A stretch of 64,000 nucleotides of DNA from Erythrobacter litoralis (GTDB taxonomy: Bacteria > Pseudomonadota > Alphaproteobacteria > Sphingomonadales > Sphingomonadaceae), in NCBI RefSeq assembly GCF_029760855.1, contig NZ_SOSI01000009.1, positions 1 through 64,000 of the forward strand. The letters are read 5' to 3'. The notes beneath the pieces are model-generated. The model had not been told where the DNA came from and did not search any database. It was given only the letters and a program-made list of their open reading frames with translations. The translations under genes were made by a program, and so were the position numbers. Shown here piece after piece: positions 1-7,847 of this stretch. Numbering within the stretch: the first letter of the stretch is position 1; every line of letters begins with the position of its first letter.

Positions 1-17
1 GTCGCTATATCAAAAGA

Positions 18-50
18 AGGGGGGGGGTTTTTCCCCCGCCGCTTTTTATA
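18..50 (-). terminator. Probable intrinsic terminator downstream of the M48 protease gene
   Basis: Read on the minus strand, a C/G hairpin (five G, loop AAAAA, then a run of nine C) lies just after the stop of the M48 gene and is followed by a T-containing tract (CTTCTTTT). The nine-G homopolymer is at 19-27. Placement after a stop codon and the hairpin shape support a terminator; the T-tract is imperfect. Confidence 0.5.
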
Positions 51-53
51 TGA

Positions 54-1541
54 TCAACGTCCGCGCACGACAATTTTTACCTTCTGTCCTGCCTGAATCT
101 GATCGCTCGAGCCGAGCGCGTTCAGCACGCGGAAGCGCTCTTCTTGCATATCGGTATAGGCCATCTTCGCCGCGAGCGAGCGAATCGTATCGCCACGCTG
201 CACAGTCACCACGTCCACCACGCGCGGAATGACATTGGCCGCTTCCTGCTGCGACAGCCGCCGCATCGATCCGAACATTTGATTGAACACACCAGCGCGA
301 CCCTGCGGCGTAATAGCAAGGAAGTGATAGGCTTGGTTGTTTGCGAACTCATACGCAAATACCGTCACATCGACGGCACCACTGTTCGAATTGACAGTGG
401 CACTTCCATAGGCCGCCGGAATGCCATTCACCGTCGTCGTCTGAACAGCTTGCGGTGTAATCCGCTGCTGCTGGCTTAACCCAGCAAACACATTGCCAAC
501 ATAGGTCCGCAGATCGCCATTATACTGGCCGACAGTCAGCTGCGCCTGCCCGCCCTGCCCCTGAACCGTTACGGCACGTGTGCCATTCACCATGTAAAAG
601 CCCTGCGGCGCCGTGAAGGACAAGCGAAGGTTCGGATGGATGAACTGCCGCCCTTCGATCACACCTTGTGCCGGATCGTCGCCATAGAGCAGGCCGTCGA
701 TCCGGGTCAGGAAGGTATCGCGGTTTATCGTTCCCGTCATACCCTGCGCCAATTGCAGGGCATTCTGCACGCGGCTTGCCGGATCCGGATGGGTTGATGC
801 CCATTCGGGCAAGCGCGCATCATCGCGTCCCATCAACCGTGCATCGAGCGAGTTCTGCGCCGCGAGGCTTGCAAGAACGGTACCCATTGCACGCGGATCG
901 TAGCCGGCGCGCTGGAGGTATTCGACACCAAGTCGATCAGCTTCGAGTTCCTGACTACGTGAGTACGACAGGGTCAAAAGCTGCGAACCTTGCAAGGCAG
1001 CCTGGCCAAGCTGCTGTCCGAGCCCGGAATTGCCCAGTAAGACGCCTGAGAGGATCGCACCCGCCGCACCAAGCAGCGAATTGCGCTGCGCCGCCTGCTG
1101 CCGCCGTTGCGAATGCCGCGCCGCCACGTGTCCGACCTCATGTCCGAGTACAGCCGCGAGTTCCGCTTCATTGTTCATGAGGGAAACCAGCTGGCGCGTC
1201 GTGTACACGTAGCCACCGGGGATCGCGAAGGCGTTATTCACCGAACTGTTGAGCAAGGCGACGGTAAAACTGTCGCGCGCGCCGCCGAGGCCCGATTGTA
1301 CGGCAATATTCTGCCCCACTTGCTGGACATACTGCGCCTGCGAACCGCTCATCGCACCGCCGAATTCCGCGAGAATTTGCGGATTCGCCTCGGCGCCCTG
1401 CTGCGCTTCCGTTTGCGTAATCGGGGCCGATGCATCGGGAATCGGTCCGCCAAGGCTGGCGCACCCGCCGAGGGACAAGGCAAGCGCCGCAGTCGTCGAT
1501 ACGGCAAGGGTTTTGAAATCGGCGAAAGTCTTACGCGGCAT
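54..1541 (-). CDS. M48 family zinc metalloprotease lipoprotein with C-terminal LysM domain
   Basis: Probably a cell-envelope metalloprotease of the BepA/LoiP type. The start at 1541 (MPRKTF) is chosen over an upstream in-frame ATG because a GGGGAG ribosome site precedes it and a signal peptide follows at once. A lipobox (SLGGC, Cys27) predicts lipidation. The zinc motif HEVGH is at about residues 134-138 and the third ligand lies in SRSQELEAD further on. The last ~50 residues form a LysM domain (VQRGDTIRSLA...), which should bind peptidoglycan. Length is 495 aa. It lies about 120 bp downstream of accA on the same strand and may be transcribed alone. By family it would degrade or help assemble misfolded outer-membrane proteins; the substrate is not deducible here. 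Confidence 0.9.
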   Translation of the reverse strand: MPRKTFADFKTLAVSTTAALALSLGGCASLGGPIPDASAPITQTEAQQGAEANPQILAEFGGAMSGSQAQYVQQVGQNIAVQSGLGGARDSFTVALLNSSVNNAFAIPGGYVYTTRQLVSLMNNEAELAAVLGHEVGHVAARHSQRRQQAAQRNSLLGAAGAILSGVLLGNSGLGQQLGQAALQGSQLLTLSYSRSQELEADRLGVEYLQRAGYDPRAMGTVLASLAAQNSLDARLMGRDDARLPEWASTHPDPASRVQNALQLAQGMTGTINRDTFLTRIDGLLYGDDPAQGVIEGRQFIHPNLRLSFTAPQGFYMVNGTRAVTVQGQGGQAQLTVGQYNGDLRTYVGNVFAGLSQQQRITPQAVQTTTVNGIPAAYGSATVNSNSGAVDVTVFAYEFANNQAYHFLAITPQGRAGVFNQMFGSMRRLSQQEAANVIPRVVDVVTVQRGDTIRSLAAKMAYTDMQEERFRVLNALGSSDQIQAGQKVKIVVRGR

Positions 1542-1661
1542 TTGGAAGCTCCCCATCAGGCATGATGCGCTCGCGCGGTTTCCACCGACCGCACGCACGC
1601 TTATCGTTACGCCTTGCTAACCGGAAACCCGCTTCCTTGGTTCCCGACGTCCCAAGCGAGA

Positions 1662-2606
1662 CTAGCTCGCCATTTGGAGGAAGCGCTCCTCGCGCATCCG
1701 CCGAAGATCGCCGGAACCCTTGCCTGCCAGCATCGCCAGTTCTTCGGCCAGCGCATCGCCGAGCGCCTTCGCTGCGCCGGCAGGATCGCGATGCGCGCCG
1801 CCCGTCGGTTCGGGAACGATACGGTCGATTACGCCGAGTTGTTTCAAATCCTGCGCGGTCACCTTCATCGCTTCCGCCGCGTCGGGCGCCTTTTCCGCCG
1901 TGCGCCAGAGAATCGAGGCACAGCCTTCCGGCGAGATCACCGAGTAGACGGCATGTTCCAGCATCAGCACGCGCTCCGCGCTCGCCAAGGCAACCGCGCC
2001 GCCCGAACCGCCCTCACCCACGATGGCCGACACCATGGGGACGGGCAGCGCGAGGCAGGCTTCGGTCGAGCGGGCGATAGCTTCCGCCTGTCCGCGTTCT
2101 TCCGCCTCGACACCGGGAAAAGCGCCCGACGTATCGACTAGCGTGACGACCGGCAGTCCGAACCGTCCCGCCATTTCCATCAGGCGGATGGCCTTGCGGT
2201 ATCCCTCCGGTTTTCCCATCCCGAAATTGTGGCGCAGCCTGCTCGCCGTATCGTTGCCCTTCTCGTGCCCGATCAGCATAATCTTGCGGCCCTGCAATGT
2301 CGCAAAGCCACCCAGGATCGCTTCGTCGTCTCCGTAATTGCGGTCTCCGCCGAGCGGCATGAAATCTTCGAACGCATGCTCGACGTAGTCGCGAAAATGG
2401 GGGCGCGAAGGATGCCGTGCCACCTGCGTTTTCTGCCACGGCGTCAGCGACTGGTAAGCGGAAGCAAGTAACTGCGCACTTTTGAGCTCAAGCCGTTGTA
2501 GCTCGTTCGAGATGTCGACATCGTCGCCCTCGCTGGCTTGCCGCAATTCGGCGATCTGCTTTTCGAGTTGCGCGACCGGTTTTTCGAAATCGAGATAGGA
2601 AATCAT
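1662..2606 (-). CDS. accA: Acetyl-CoA carboxylase carboxyltransferase subunit alpha
   Basis: Transfers the carboxyl group from carboxybiotin to acetyl-CoA, the committed step of fatty acid synthesis, as a cytoplasmic complex with AccD. The 314-aa product matches the usual AccA length. It begins with the typical helical segment ([18 protein letters not shown]) and carries the crotonase-fold glycine-rich signatures ([21 protein letters not shown]). It starts 9 bp after the xerD stop, so it is probably co-transcribed with xerD and the gene before it. accD is not in the window. Confidence 0.97.
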   Translation of the reverse strand: MISYLDFEKPVAQLEKQIAELRQASEGDDVDISNELQRLELKSAQLLASAYQSLTPWQKTQVARHPSRPHFRDYVEHAFEDFMPLGGDRNYGDDEAILGGFATLQGRKIMLIGHEKGNDTASRLRHNFGMGKPEGYRKAIRLMEMAGRFGLPVVTLVDTSGAFPGVEAEERGQAEAIARSTEACLALPVPMVSAIVGEGGSGGAVALASAERVLMLEHAVYSVISPEGCASILWRTAEKAPDAAEAMKVTAQDLKQLGVIDRIVPEPTGGAHRDPAGAAKALGDALAEELAMLAGKGSGDLRRMREERFLQMAS

Positions 2607-2615
2607 GCGAGCGCG

Positions 2616-3494
2616 CTAGTCCGACGATGCCTGCCCGGCAAGAGGATGCCGCTCATTGACCAGTGCAACCAGCCGCTTCGCATCGACATGCGTGTAGATT
2701 TGCGTAGTCGAAATATCGGCATGGCCAAGGAAGGTCTGGAGTACGCGCAAATCCGCCCCGCCCTCCAGAAGATGGGTGGCGAAGGCATGGCGAAGAACGT
2801 GCGGACTGAGCTTTTCGGGCGGCAAATCCGCCCGCACCGCCAGTGCCTTGAGCATTTGATATAGCCGGATGCGGGTAATATGGCTTTTGCGCGAGGGGAA
2901 CAGCCATGCGGACTTGCCCTCCCGCGCGTCCAGCCAATTTTGCAGCGCACCCTTCGCTCGCCGACTAATTGGCACCATGCGCGTAACGCCGCCCTTCCCC
3001 TTTAGCGTGATGAAAGGCGCATCACGCGGCATGGCGGAGATGGGGAGCGATACGAGCTCGCTTGCGCGCAGGCCCGAGCCATAGAGCAATTCCAGCATGC
3101 ACAGCAGCCGCAAAGCCGCAGCCTCGCCCGTGCGGGCCTCCATTTCCGCACGTTCGAACAGCCGTGCGACCTGTTCGTGATCGAGGATCTTGGGCAGAGG
3201 GCGGCGGGGCACCGGGCGGGCCAATGCCGCCGTCGGATCGTCCCCTCGCTCACCCTCGTCGATCAGGAAGCCGAAGAACTGGCGAAGCGACGATATTTTC
3301 CGCGCTTGTGTCGACGGAGCAAGCTTACCCCAGACCGCGTTCAGTTTCGCGATCTGCACCCGGTCAGCGTCTTCAAGGGCAATCGGCAACAGTTCTTCGG
3401 CTTGAGCGAGATCGCGCCCGTAGGCGAGGATCGTGTTGCGCGCAGCGCCGCGCTCGACGGCGAGCATGTCGAGAAACCGGGCGACGGAATTCAT
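2616..3494 (-). CDS. xerD: Tyrosine recombinase XerD
   Basis: Site-specific recombinase that, with XerC, resolves chromosome dimers at dif. The 292-aa protein has the N-terminal SAM-like DNA-binding domain (MNSVARFLDMLAVERG..) and the catalytic domain with Arg in SGLRASELVSL, His-x-x-Arg in HVLRHAFATHLL, the second His in LGHADIS and the nucleophilic Tyr in QIYTHV. It sits 6 bp after the 614-aa gene and 9 bp before accA, in a short operon. Its chromosomal context and full length argue for the housekeeping XerD rather than a phage integrase. Confidence 0.93.
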   Translation of the reverse strand: MNSVARFLDMLAVERGAARNTILAYGRDLAQAEELLPIALEDADRVQIAKLNAVWGKLAPSTQARKISSLRQFFGFLIDEGERGDDPTAALARPVPRRPLPKILDHEQVARLFERAEMEARTGEAAALRLLCMLELLYGSGLRASELVSLPISAMPRDAPFITLKGKGGVTRMVPISRRAKGALQNWLDAREGKSAWLFPSRKSHITRIRLYQMLKALAVRADLPPEKLSPHVLRHAFATHLLEGGADLRVLQTFLGHADISTTQIYTHVDAKRLVALVNERHPLAGQASSD

Positions 3495-3500
3495 CGGAAC

Positions 3501-5345
3501 TCAGGCGCGAAAGACCGCTTCGGCGGCGATCATGCGTGCTTCGGCATTAAGGCCGACCCGGTTCAGCGCGGCGACGATATGATAGAGCTGGCGCGCGGTC
3601 ATGCGGTCCCAGCTTTCGCCCTGCATTCCGAGACCCGCCAGTAGCGCGACCAGCGCCTTGTTGTTTACCGCCGCAGCCCGGTCGATGACGTTGGTGAAGC
3701 GGGTTTGCGAAGTCAGGTTCAGCCCCAGCCGGTCGGAATATTCCGCAATATTGCCGTCGTCGATCCGGCCCAATCCAGCCAGGCCCGCGACAAGCATTTT
3801 CGCCTTGCGCTGTCCGCTCGACATATCGGCATCAGCGAAGCTGTCGAGCTCGCCATCGGATACCGCATTGGCCGGGTTCGGGACGGCGACGGAAAGCAGG
3901 GCCCAGCCGATCGTGCCTTCCGCCACGACGTTCTGCCACCGCAGCGCATTGCGATCGAGTCCGGCGGTCAGCATCGAGCCTATCAGCGTGCCGGCGTCGT
4001 CGGCAAAGGCTTCGGACGGTGTGACCCGCGCCGCTGCATAGGCCGTCAGCACCTGCTCTCCATAGCTCTCGCTGCCATCCCAGATCGCGCGGATGGCTGC
4101 CACACGTTCGGACGGGGCGGCTGCGACGTAGGCGTCGCGCAGGCGGAGGCTGGTCGCATTTCGATCCTCCTCGCCCGTTTGCTGCGCGTAAAGCTGTGAA
4201 TACAGGTCCACGAATGCCTGGGACGACAGAATGCCGCGCGATGCCGCAAGGTTCGCACCCCTGACGCGCTGTAGTGGCGTAAGCATCGGAAGCGTCGCCG
4301 AAGATTGCAGATAATAATCGCCCATGTTCTCGGACAAACCATCCGGGATCGGCTCTCCCACCGCATGCGCCAAGGCGAACCGCCACGGCGTCAGCGCATC
4401 GACGCCATCCCATTCGATCGTGACAGCACGCCTTCCGCGGCCTGCGGCTCCGGCAAATCGTTGCGCCAGAAACACGTCGATCCGGTCCTCGCTGGTGCGG
4501 GACAGCAAGCGGCGAAGATCGTTCTGCGCCCGCGTTTCCTCGCCGGCATACGCGTTGCAGATTGCGCGGAGCGCGTTCCATTGCGTATCGTCCCGGTCCA
4601 TCCCATCGCGCCGCACGACCGGGCAAGCACCGACGATATCCGCCGTTCCCATATACGACGCCAGCGCGGCATCGACCAAAGCGGGCGTGTAATCGGCATT
4701 ATCTACGCTTTGCACGAGCGCGCGGGCGGCATCGTGCTCGCCCAAGCGGTTGAGTAAGTTCGCGCGCATTGCTGCAAAGGCTGCAGGATCCAAACCCTGC
4801 GGTGCGGCGAGCCGGCTGGCCAGCGTCCGGCGCAGCAGGATGTGCCCCCATCGCGAAACGAGCGGACCTTCGATGCCAACGATCGCCGCCTGAACCAATG
4901 CTGCGGGCTGTCGAGCCAGCCCGCCGCCGGGTAGCCCGCCTTCCGCCGTACCGATAATGCCCACCCGATCGAGCGTTCGCTGGGCGGCGGGGGGAATATC
5001 GACCTTCGGCTTAAGTCCGAGAAGCTCGTCGAGCTCATCGGTATTCATCAGTTCCAGTTCGCGGGCCGAGGGCAGGCTAGCGAGGTCTTCCTCTACCTGC
5101 GAACGAGGCGGCGGCGTCGGCGCGCTGGACGAAGGTGTGCTCGGCAAAGGCTGCACCACTTCGCCGCCAGATGGCGAAGGGGATGGCGCAGGCGCACTGG
5201 CGGGCGATGGTGCGGGCGTCGGCGACGGTGTGGGCGCAGGCTGCTCGAAGCCGGGCGGCAGAATGCTTTCGGGCGCCCGCTGGGCCAGAACCACGCTGGA
5301 CGTCAGCACGAGGCCGGCGCCGGCAAGCAGCCAACCGCGCGTCAT
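3501..5345 (-). CDS. Conserved exported protein of unknown function, Pro-rich N-terminal region
   Basis: A 614-aa protein with a signal peptide (MTRGWLLAGAGLVLTSSVVLA), a Pro/Ser/Ala-rich low-complexity linker at about residues 30-90, then a largely alpha-helical body rich in alanine and leucine that resembles solenoid repeats. No enzymatic motif is visible. The open frame runs upstream to 6188, but that part is antisense to aroK; the true start is 5345, where the ATG overlaps the stop of the preceding small gene (ATGA). xerD follows 6 bp downstream. Function unknown; a periplasmic scaffold role is only a guess. Confidence 0.8.
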   Translation of the reverse strand: MTRGWLLAGAGLVLTSSVVLAQRAPESILPPGFEQPAPTPSPTPAPSPASAPAPSPSPSGGEVVQPLPSTPSSSAPTPPPRSQVEEDLASLPSARELELMNTDELDELLGLKPKVDIPPAAQRTLDRVGIIGTAEGGLPGGGLARQPAALVQAAIVGIEGPLVSRWGHILLRRTLASRLAAPQGLDPAAFAAMRANLLNRLGEHDAARALVQSVDNADYTPALVDAALASYMGTADIVGACPVVRRDGMDRDDTQWNALRAICNAYAGEETRAQNDLRRLLSRTSEDRIDVFLAQRFAGAAGRGRRAVTIEWDGVDALTPWRFALAHAVGEPIPDGLSENMGDYYLQSSATLPMLTPLQRVRGANLAASRGILSSQAFVDLYSQLYAQQTGEEDRNATSLRLRDAYVAAAPSERVAAIRAIWDGSESYGEQVLTAYAAARVTPSEAFADDAGTLIGSMLTAGLDRNALRWQNVVAEGTIGWALLSVAVPNPANAVSDGELDSFADADMSSGQRKAKMLVAGLAGLGRIDDGNIAEYSDRLGLNLTSQTRFTNVIDRAAAVNNKALVALLAGLGMQGESWDRMTARQLYHIVAALNRVGLNAEARMIAAEAVFRA

Positions 5346-5491
5346 GCTCCGACACCCGGCAGGGTCACGGGCTGGCTGATCCGGCGCAGCGGCTCTTCGC
5401 CGCCATCGATCCATGCCACGACCAGCACGGCGATGACCGCCACGGCCGCGATCCAGACTACACGCGAGGATTTCAGTCGCAAGTTTTTCAC
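5342..5491 (-). CDS. Small single-pass membrane protein (49 aa)
   Basis: A GTG-started frame (VKNLRLKSSRVVW) encoding 49 aa: a basic N-terminus, one hydrophobic segment (about residues 12-28) and a short polar tail ending PVTLPGVGA. Its stop overlaps the start of the downstream 614-aa exported protein by 4 bp (ATGA), which indicates translational coupling. The frame stays open to 5680, but that stretch is antisense to aroK. Function unknown; it may partner the downstream protein in the envelope. Confidence 0.65.
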   Translation of the reverse strand: MKNLRLKSSRVVWIAAVAVIAVLVVAWIDGGEEPLRRISQPVTLPGVGA

Positions 5492-5552
5492 GTCCCGTCC
5501 AAACCATCCGATAGCTTGCCCGCGCTCTAGCCCATCTATAGGCGAGGCGGCA

Positions 5553-6122
5553 ATGTCGGAGACGTTTTCCCCAGACCTTGCCCGCCAGGCCGGATCGATA
5601 GCACCCCGGATCAACCGACCGGTCGTGCTGGTAGGGCTGATGGGGGTAGGCAAATCGACCATCGGGCGCAGGCTTGCCAATCTCCTGCGCCGCGATTTCG
5701 TCGACGTGGACGAAGAGATCGAGCATGCGGCGGCCCGGACGATCTCGGAAATCTTCGAAGAACATGGCGAACCCTATTTTCGTGACGGCGAACGGCGCGT
5801 CATCAAGCGCCTGATGGACGAAGATCACGGCGTGATCGCGACCGGCGGCGGCGCCTTCGTCGATCCTCAGACGCGCGCGCTGATCCTCGAACAGGGCATA
5901 GCGGTATGGCTGGATTGCGAGATCGAGACCTTGGTGAAACGCACGGCCCGCCGCGACAGCCGCCCGCTGCTGCGCAATGGCGATCCGAAGCAAATTCTTA
6001 GCGATCTGAAAGCCAAGCGCGCGCCCGCCTATGCCGAAGCGCCGCTGCACATTCTTACCGACGATACCCCGCACGAGGCGACAGTCGCCCGAATAATCGA
6101 AAGGCTCGAAGCATGGCTGTAA
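5553..6122 (+). CDS. aroK: Shikimate kinase
   Basis: Phosphorylates shikimate to shikimate-3-phosphate with ATP in the chorismate pathway. The Walker A motif (GLMGVGKST) is at about residues 27-35, followed by the shikimate-binding DVDEEIE and GGGAF motifs and the lid Arg in SRPLLR. The start at 5553 (MSETFSPD) gives 189 aa, normal for bacterial AroK with a short N-terminal extension; an in-frame codon at 5433 would add 40 residues that resemble antisense sequence. The 3' end overlaps aroB by 10 bp, so the two form an operon, divergent from the 49-aa gene. Confidence 0.95.
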   Translation: MSETFSPDLARQAGSIAPRINRPVVLVGLMGVGKSTIGRRLANLLRRDFVDVDEEIEHAAARTISEIFEEHGEPYFRDGERRVIKRLMDEDHGVIATGGGAFVDPQTRALILEQGIAVWLDCEIETLVKRTARRDSRPLLRNGDPKQILSDLKAKRAPAYAEAPLHILTDDTPHEATVARIIERLEAWL

Positions 6123-7249
6123 TTCCAGTCGATCTGGCGGGGCGCAGCTACGAAGTCCGAGTGGGGCACGGTTTGCTGGACGATACAATCGTTCAGGCTC
6201 GCGAATTCATCGAGCCTTACCATTCGGGCGGCCCCAGCAACCGGCGGAAGGTTCCGGTGGTCGCCGATCGCAATGCGCGGCGATTGCATGGCGACCGGCT
6301 GTCGCAGTCGTTGACGAGCGGCGGCTATGAAATCGCATGGTACGACGTCGAACCGGGCGAAGGTTCGAAAAGCTGGGAAAGCCTCGCGCGGTTGACGGAC
6401 TGGCTACTCGCGCACGGCATAGAGAGAGGCGACCATGTCTTTGCTCTTGGCGGCGGGGTAGTGGGCGATCTTACCGGTTTTGCATGCGCGATTCTGAAAC
6501 GCGGCTGCGGCTTCGTGCAATTGCCGACCACTTTTCTTGCGCAAGTCGATAGCTCGGTCGGCGGTAAGACGGCAATCAATACGTCGGCAGGCAAGAACCT
6601 CGTCGGCGCGTTCCATCAACCATCGCTGGTGCTGGCCGATCTCGACGCCCTTGCGACCTTGCCGGAACGCGAGTTGCGCGCTGGCTATGCCGAAGTGCTC
6701 AAATACGGCGTGCTCGGCGACAGTGCGTTTTTCGAATGGCTGGAACAGCAGGGCGGGCAGATTATCTTGCTCGAACCGAAGGCGCTGGAATATGCGGTGG
6801 CGACCAGCGTGGCGGCAAAGGCGCGCATCGTCGCTGAAGACGAGCGCGAGATGAGCGGACAGCGCGCGCTCCTCAACCTCGGCCATACCTTCGGCCACGC
6901 CCTCGAAGCGGAAACAGGTTTTTCTGAGCGCTTGCTGCATGGCGAGGCGGTTGCGCTCGGCATGGTGCTGGCGGCCCGCTACTCCGAACGTCGCGGACAT
7001 CTTAGCATCGACGAAGCCGAGCGCGTGACCCGCTGCGTCGATGCCGCAGGCATGATGTCCGATATCTCCGCGCTTGGCCTTTCCTGCGATGGCCGAACTT
7101 TGGTGGACCATATGCGCCACGACAAGAAGATGGCGGGCGGCACCCTGCCCTTCGTTTTGCTGCGCAGCATCGGCGCAGCATTTCTTGCAAAGGACGTCAT
7201 ACTGGACGACGTTGCCGCGTTCCTCGACGAACAGCTTCAGGCCCATTAA
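6113..7249 (+). CDS. aroB: 3-dehydroquinate synthase
   Basis: Converts DAHP to 3-dehydroquinate, second step of aromatic amino acid synthesis, using NAD and a divalent metal. The 378-aa product contains the NAD-binding GGGVVGDLTGF segment, the PTTFLAQVDSSVGGKT signature, ELRAGYAEVLKYG, and the metal-binding histidines in NLGHTFGHALE. It starts inside the end of aroK and ends overlapping the convergent DUF421 gene by 4 bp. Confidence 0.97.
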   Translation: MAVIPVDLAGRSYEVRVGHGLLDDTIVQAREFIEPYHSGGPSNRRKVPVVADRNARRLHGDRLSQSLTSGGYEIAWYDVEPGEGSKSWESLARLTDWLLAHGIERGDHVFALGGGVVGDLTGFACAILKRGCGFVQLPTTFLAQVDSSVGGKTAINTSAGKNLVGAFHQPSLVLADLDALATLPERELRAGYAEVLKYGVLGDSAFFEWLEQQGGQIILLEPKALEYAVATSVAAKARIVAEDEREMSGQRALLNLGHTFGHALEAETGFSERLLHGEAVALGMVLAARYSERRGHLSIDEAERVTRCVDAAGMMSDISALGLSCDGRTLVDHMRHDKKMAGGTLPFVLLRSIGAAFLAKDVILDDVAAFLDEQLQAH

Positions 7250-7785
7250 TTGGCGGGGACGCGTGTATCGAGCAGCGGCGTCATGACGCTGCCGTTGCCG
7301 AGCAATTCCTCCGATACGACCGACAGGGAGCCATCGGCTTCCAGCACGACATAGGCGATCATCGAACGGTCGCCGAAGCCGCGCATCCGGATCGCGATAT
7401 CGACTTCGCTTTCGGTTACGCGCTCCGACAGCATGGCCTCGGCGTCGATCTCGCCATGGCGCAGAAGTACTTTCGGGTCGGAGCGAATGAACTTTCGCCA
7501 CGGTTCGGACGATACCGCCAGCTTGGCCACGAACCACTGCATCCCGATCAGCATGACGACCGCTACCAGTCCCTCGGCCAGCGCCACATTCTCGGTCAGC
7601 AGGATGCTCGCCAAGGTCGAGCCCAAGGCGACCGTTACGACGTAATCGAACACATGCAGCTTCGACAAGGCGTGCTTGCCGGCGACTCGCAGCACCATAA
7701 TCATGCTGGCGTAGGCGAAGACGGCAGCGACCATCGTGCGCAGGAGGCCGGGTGCCCCGTTAAAGAACACCTGCATCCAATTCAT
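7246..7785 (-). CDS. DUF421 (YetF-like) membrane protein
   Basis: A 179-aa protein with an N-terminal hydrophobic part of about three membrane helices (to residue ~85), carrying the family signature RVAGKHALSKLHVFDYVVTVALGS, and a soluble C-terminal domain (SDPKVLLRHGEI...MLSERVTESEV). DUF421 proteins of the YetF/YcaP type are widespread and of unclear function; spore-associated relatives exist in firmicutes. It ends tail-to-tail on aroB. A paralog lies at 59488-60045. Confidence 0.9.
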   Translation of the reverse strand: MNWMQVFFNGAPGLLRTMVAAVFAYASMIMVLRVAGKHALSKLHVFDYVVTVALGSTLASILLTENVALAEGLVAVVMLIGMQWFVAKLAVSSEPWRKFIRSDPKVLLRHGEIDAEAMLSERVTESEVDIAIRMRGFGDRSMIAYVVLEADGSLSVVSEELLGNGSVMTPLLDTRVPAN

Positions 7786-7847
7786 CGCGCATCTCCGGAT
7801 CGCCTCAGCCCGCCATCAACGGACGATCGCCAGCTCCGGTTTCCGCG

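Noticed and set aside
5346-6188. N-terminal extension of the 614-aa exported protein
   Set aside because: Antisense to aroK; the signal peptide starts at 5345 and overlaps the preceding stop.
6404-7537. 377-aa minus-strand open frame
   Set aside because: Antisense to aroB and out of frame with the DUF421 gene; no recognisable motif.
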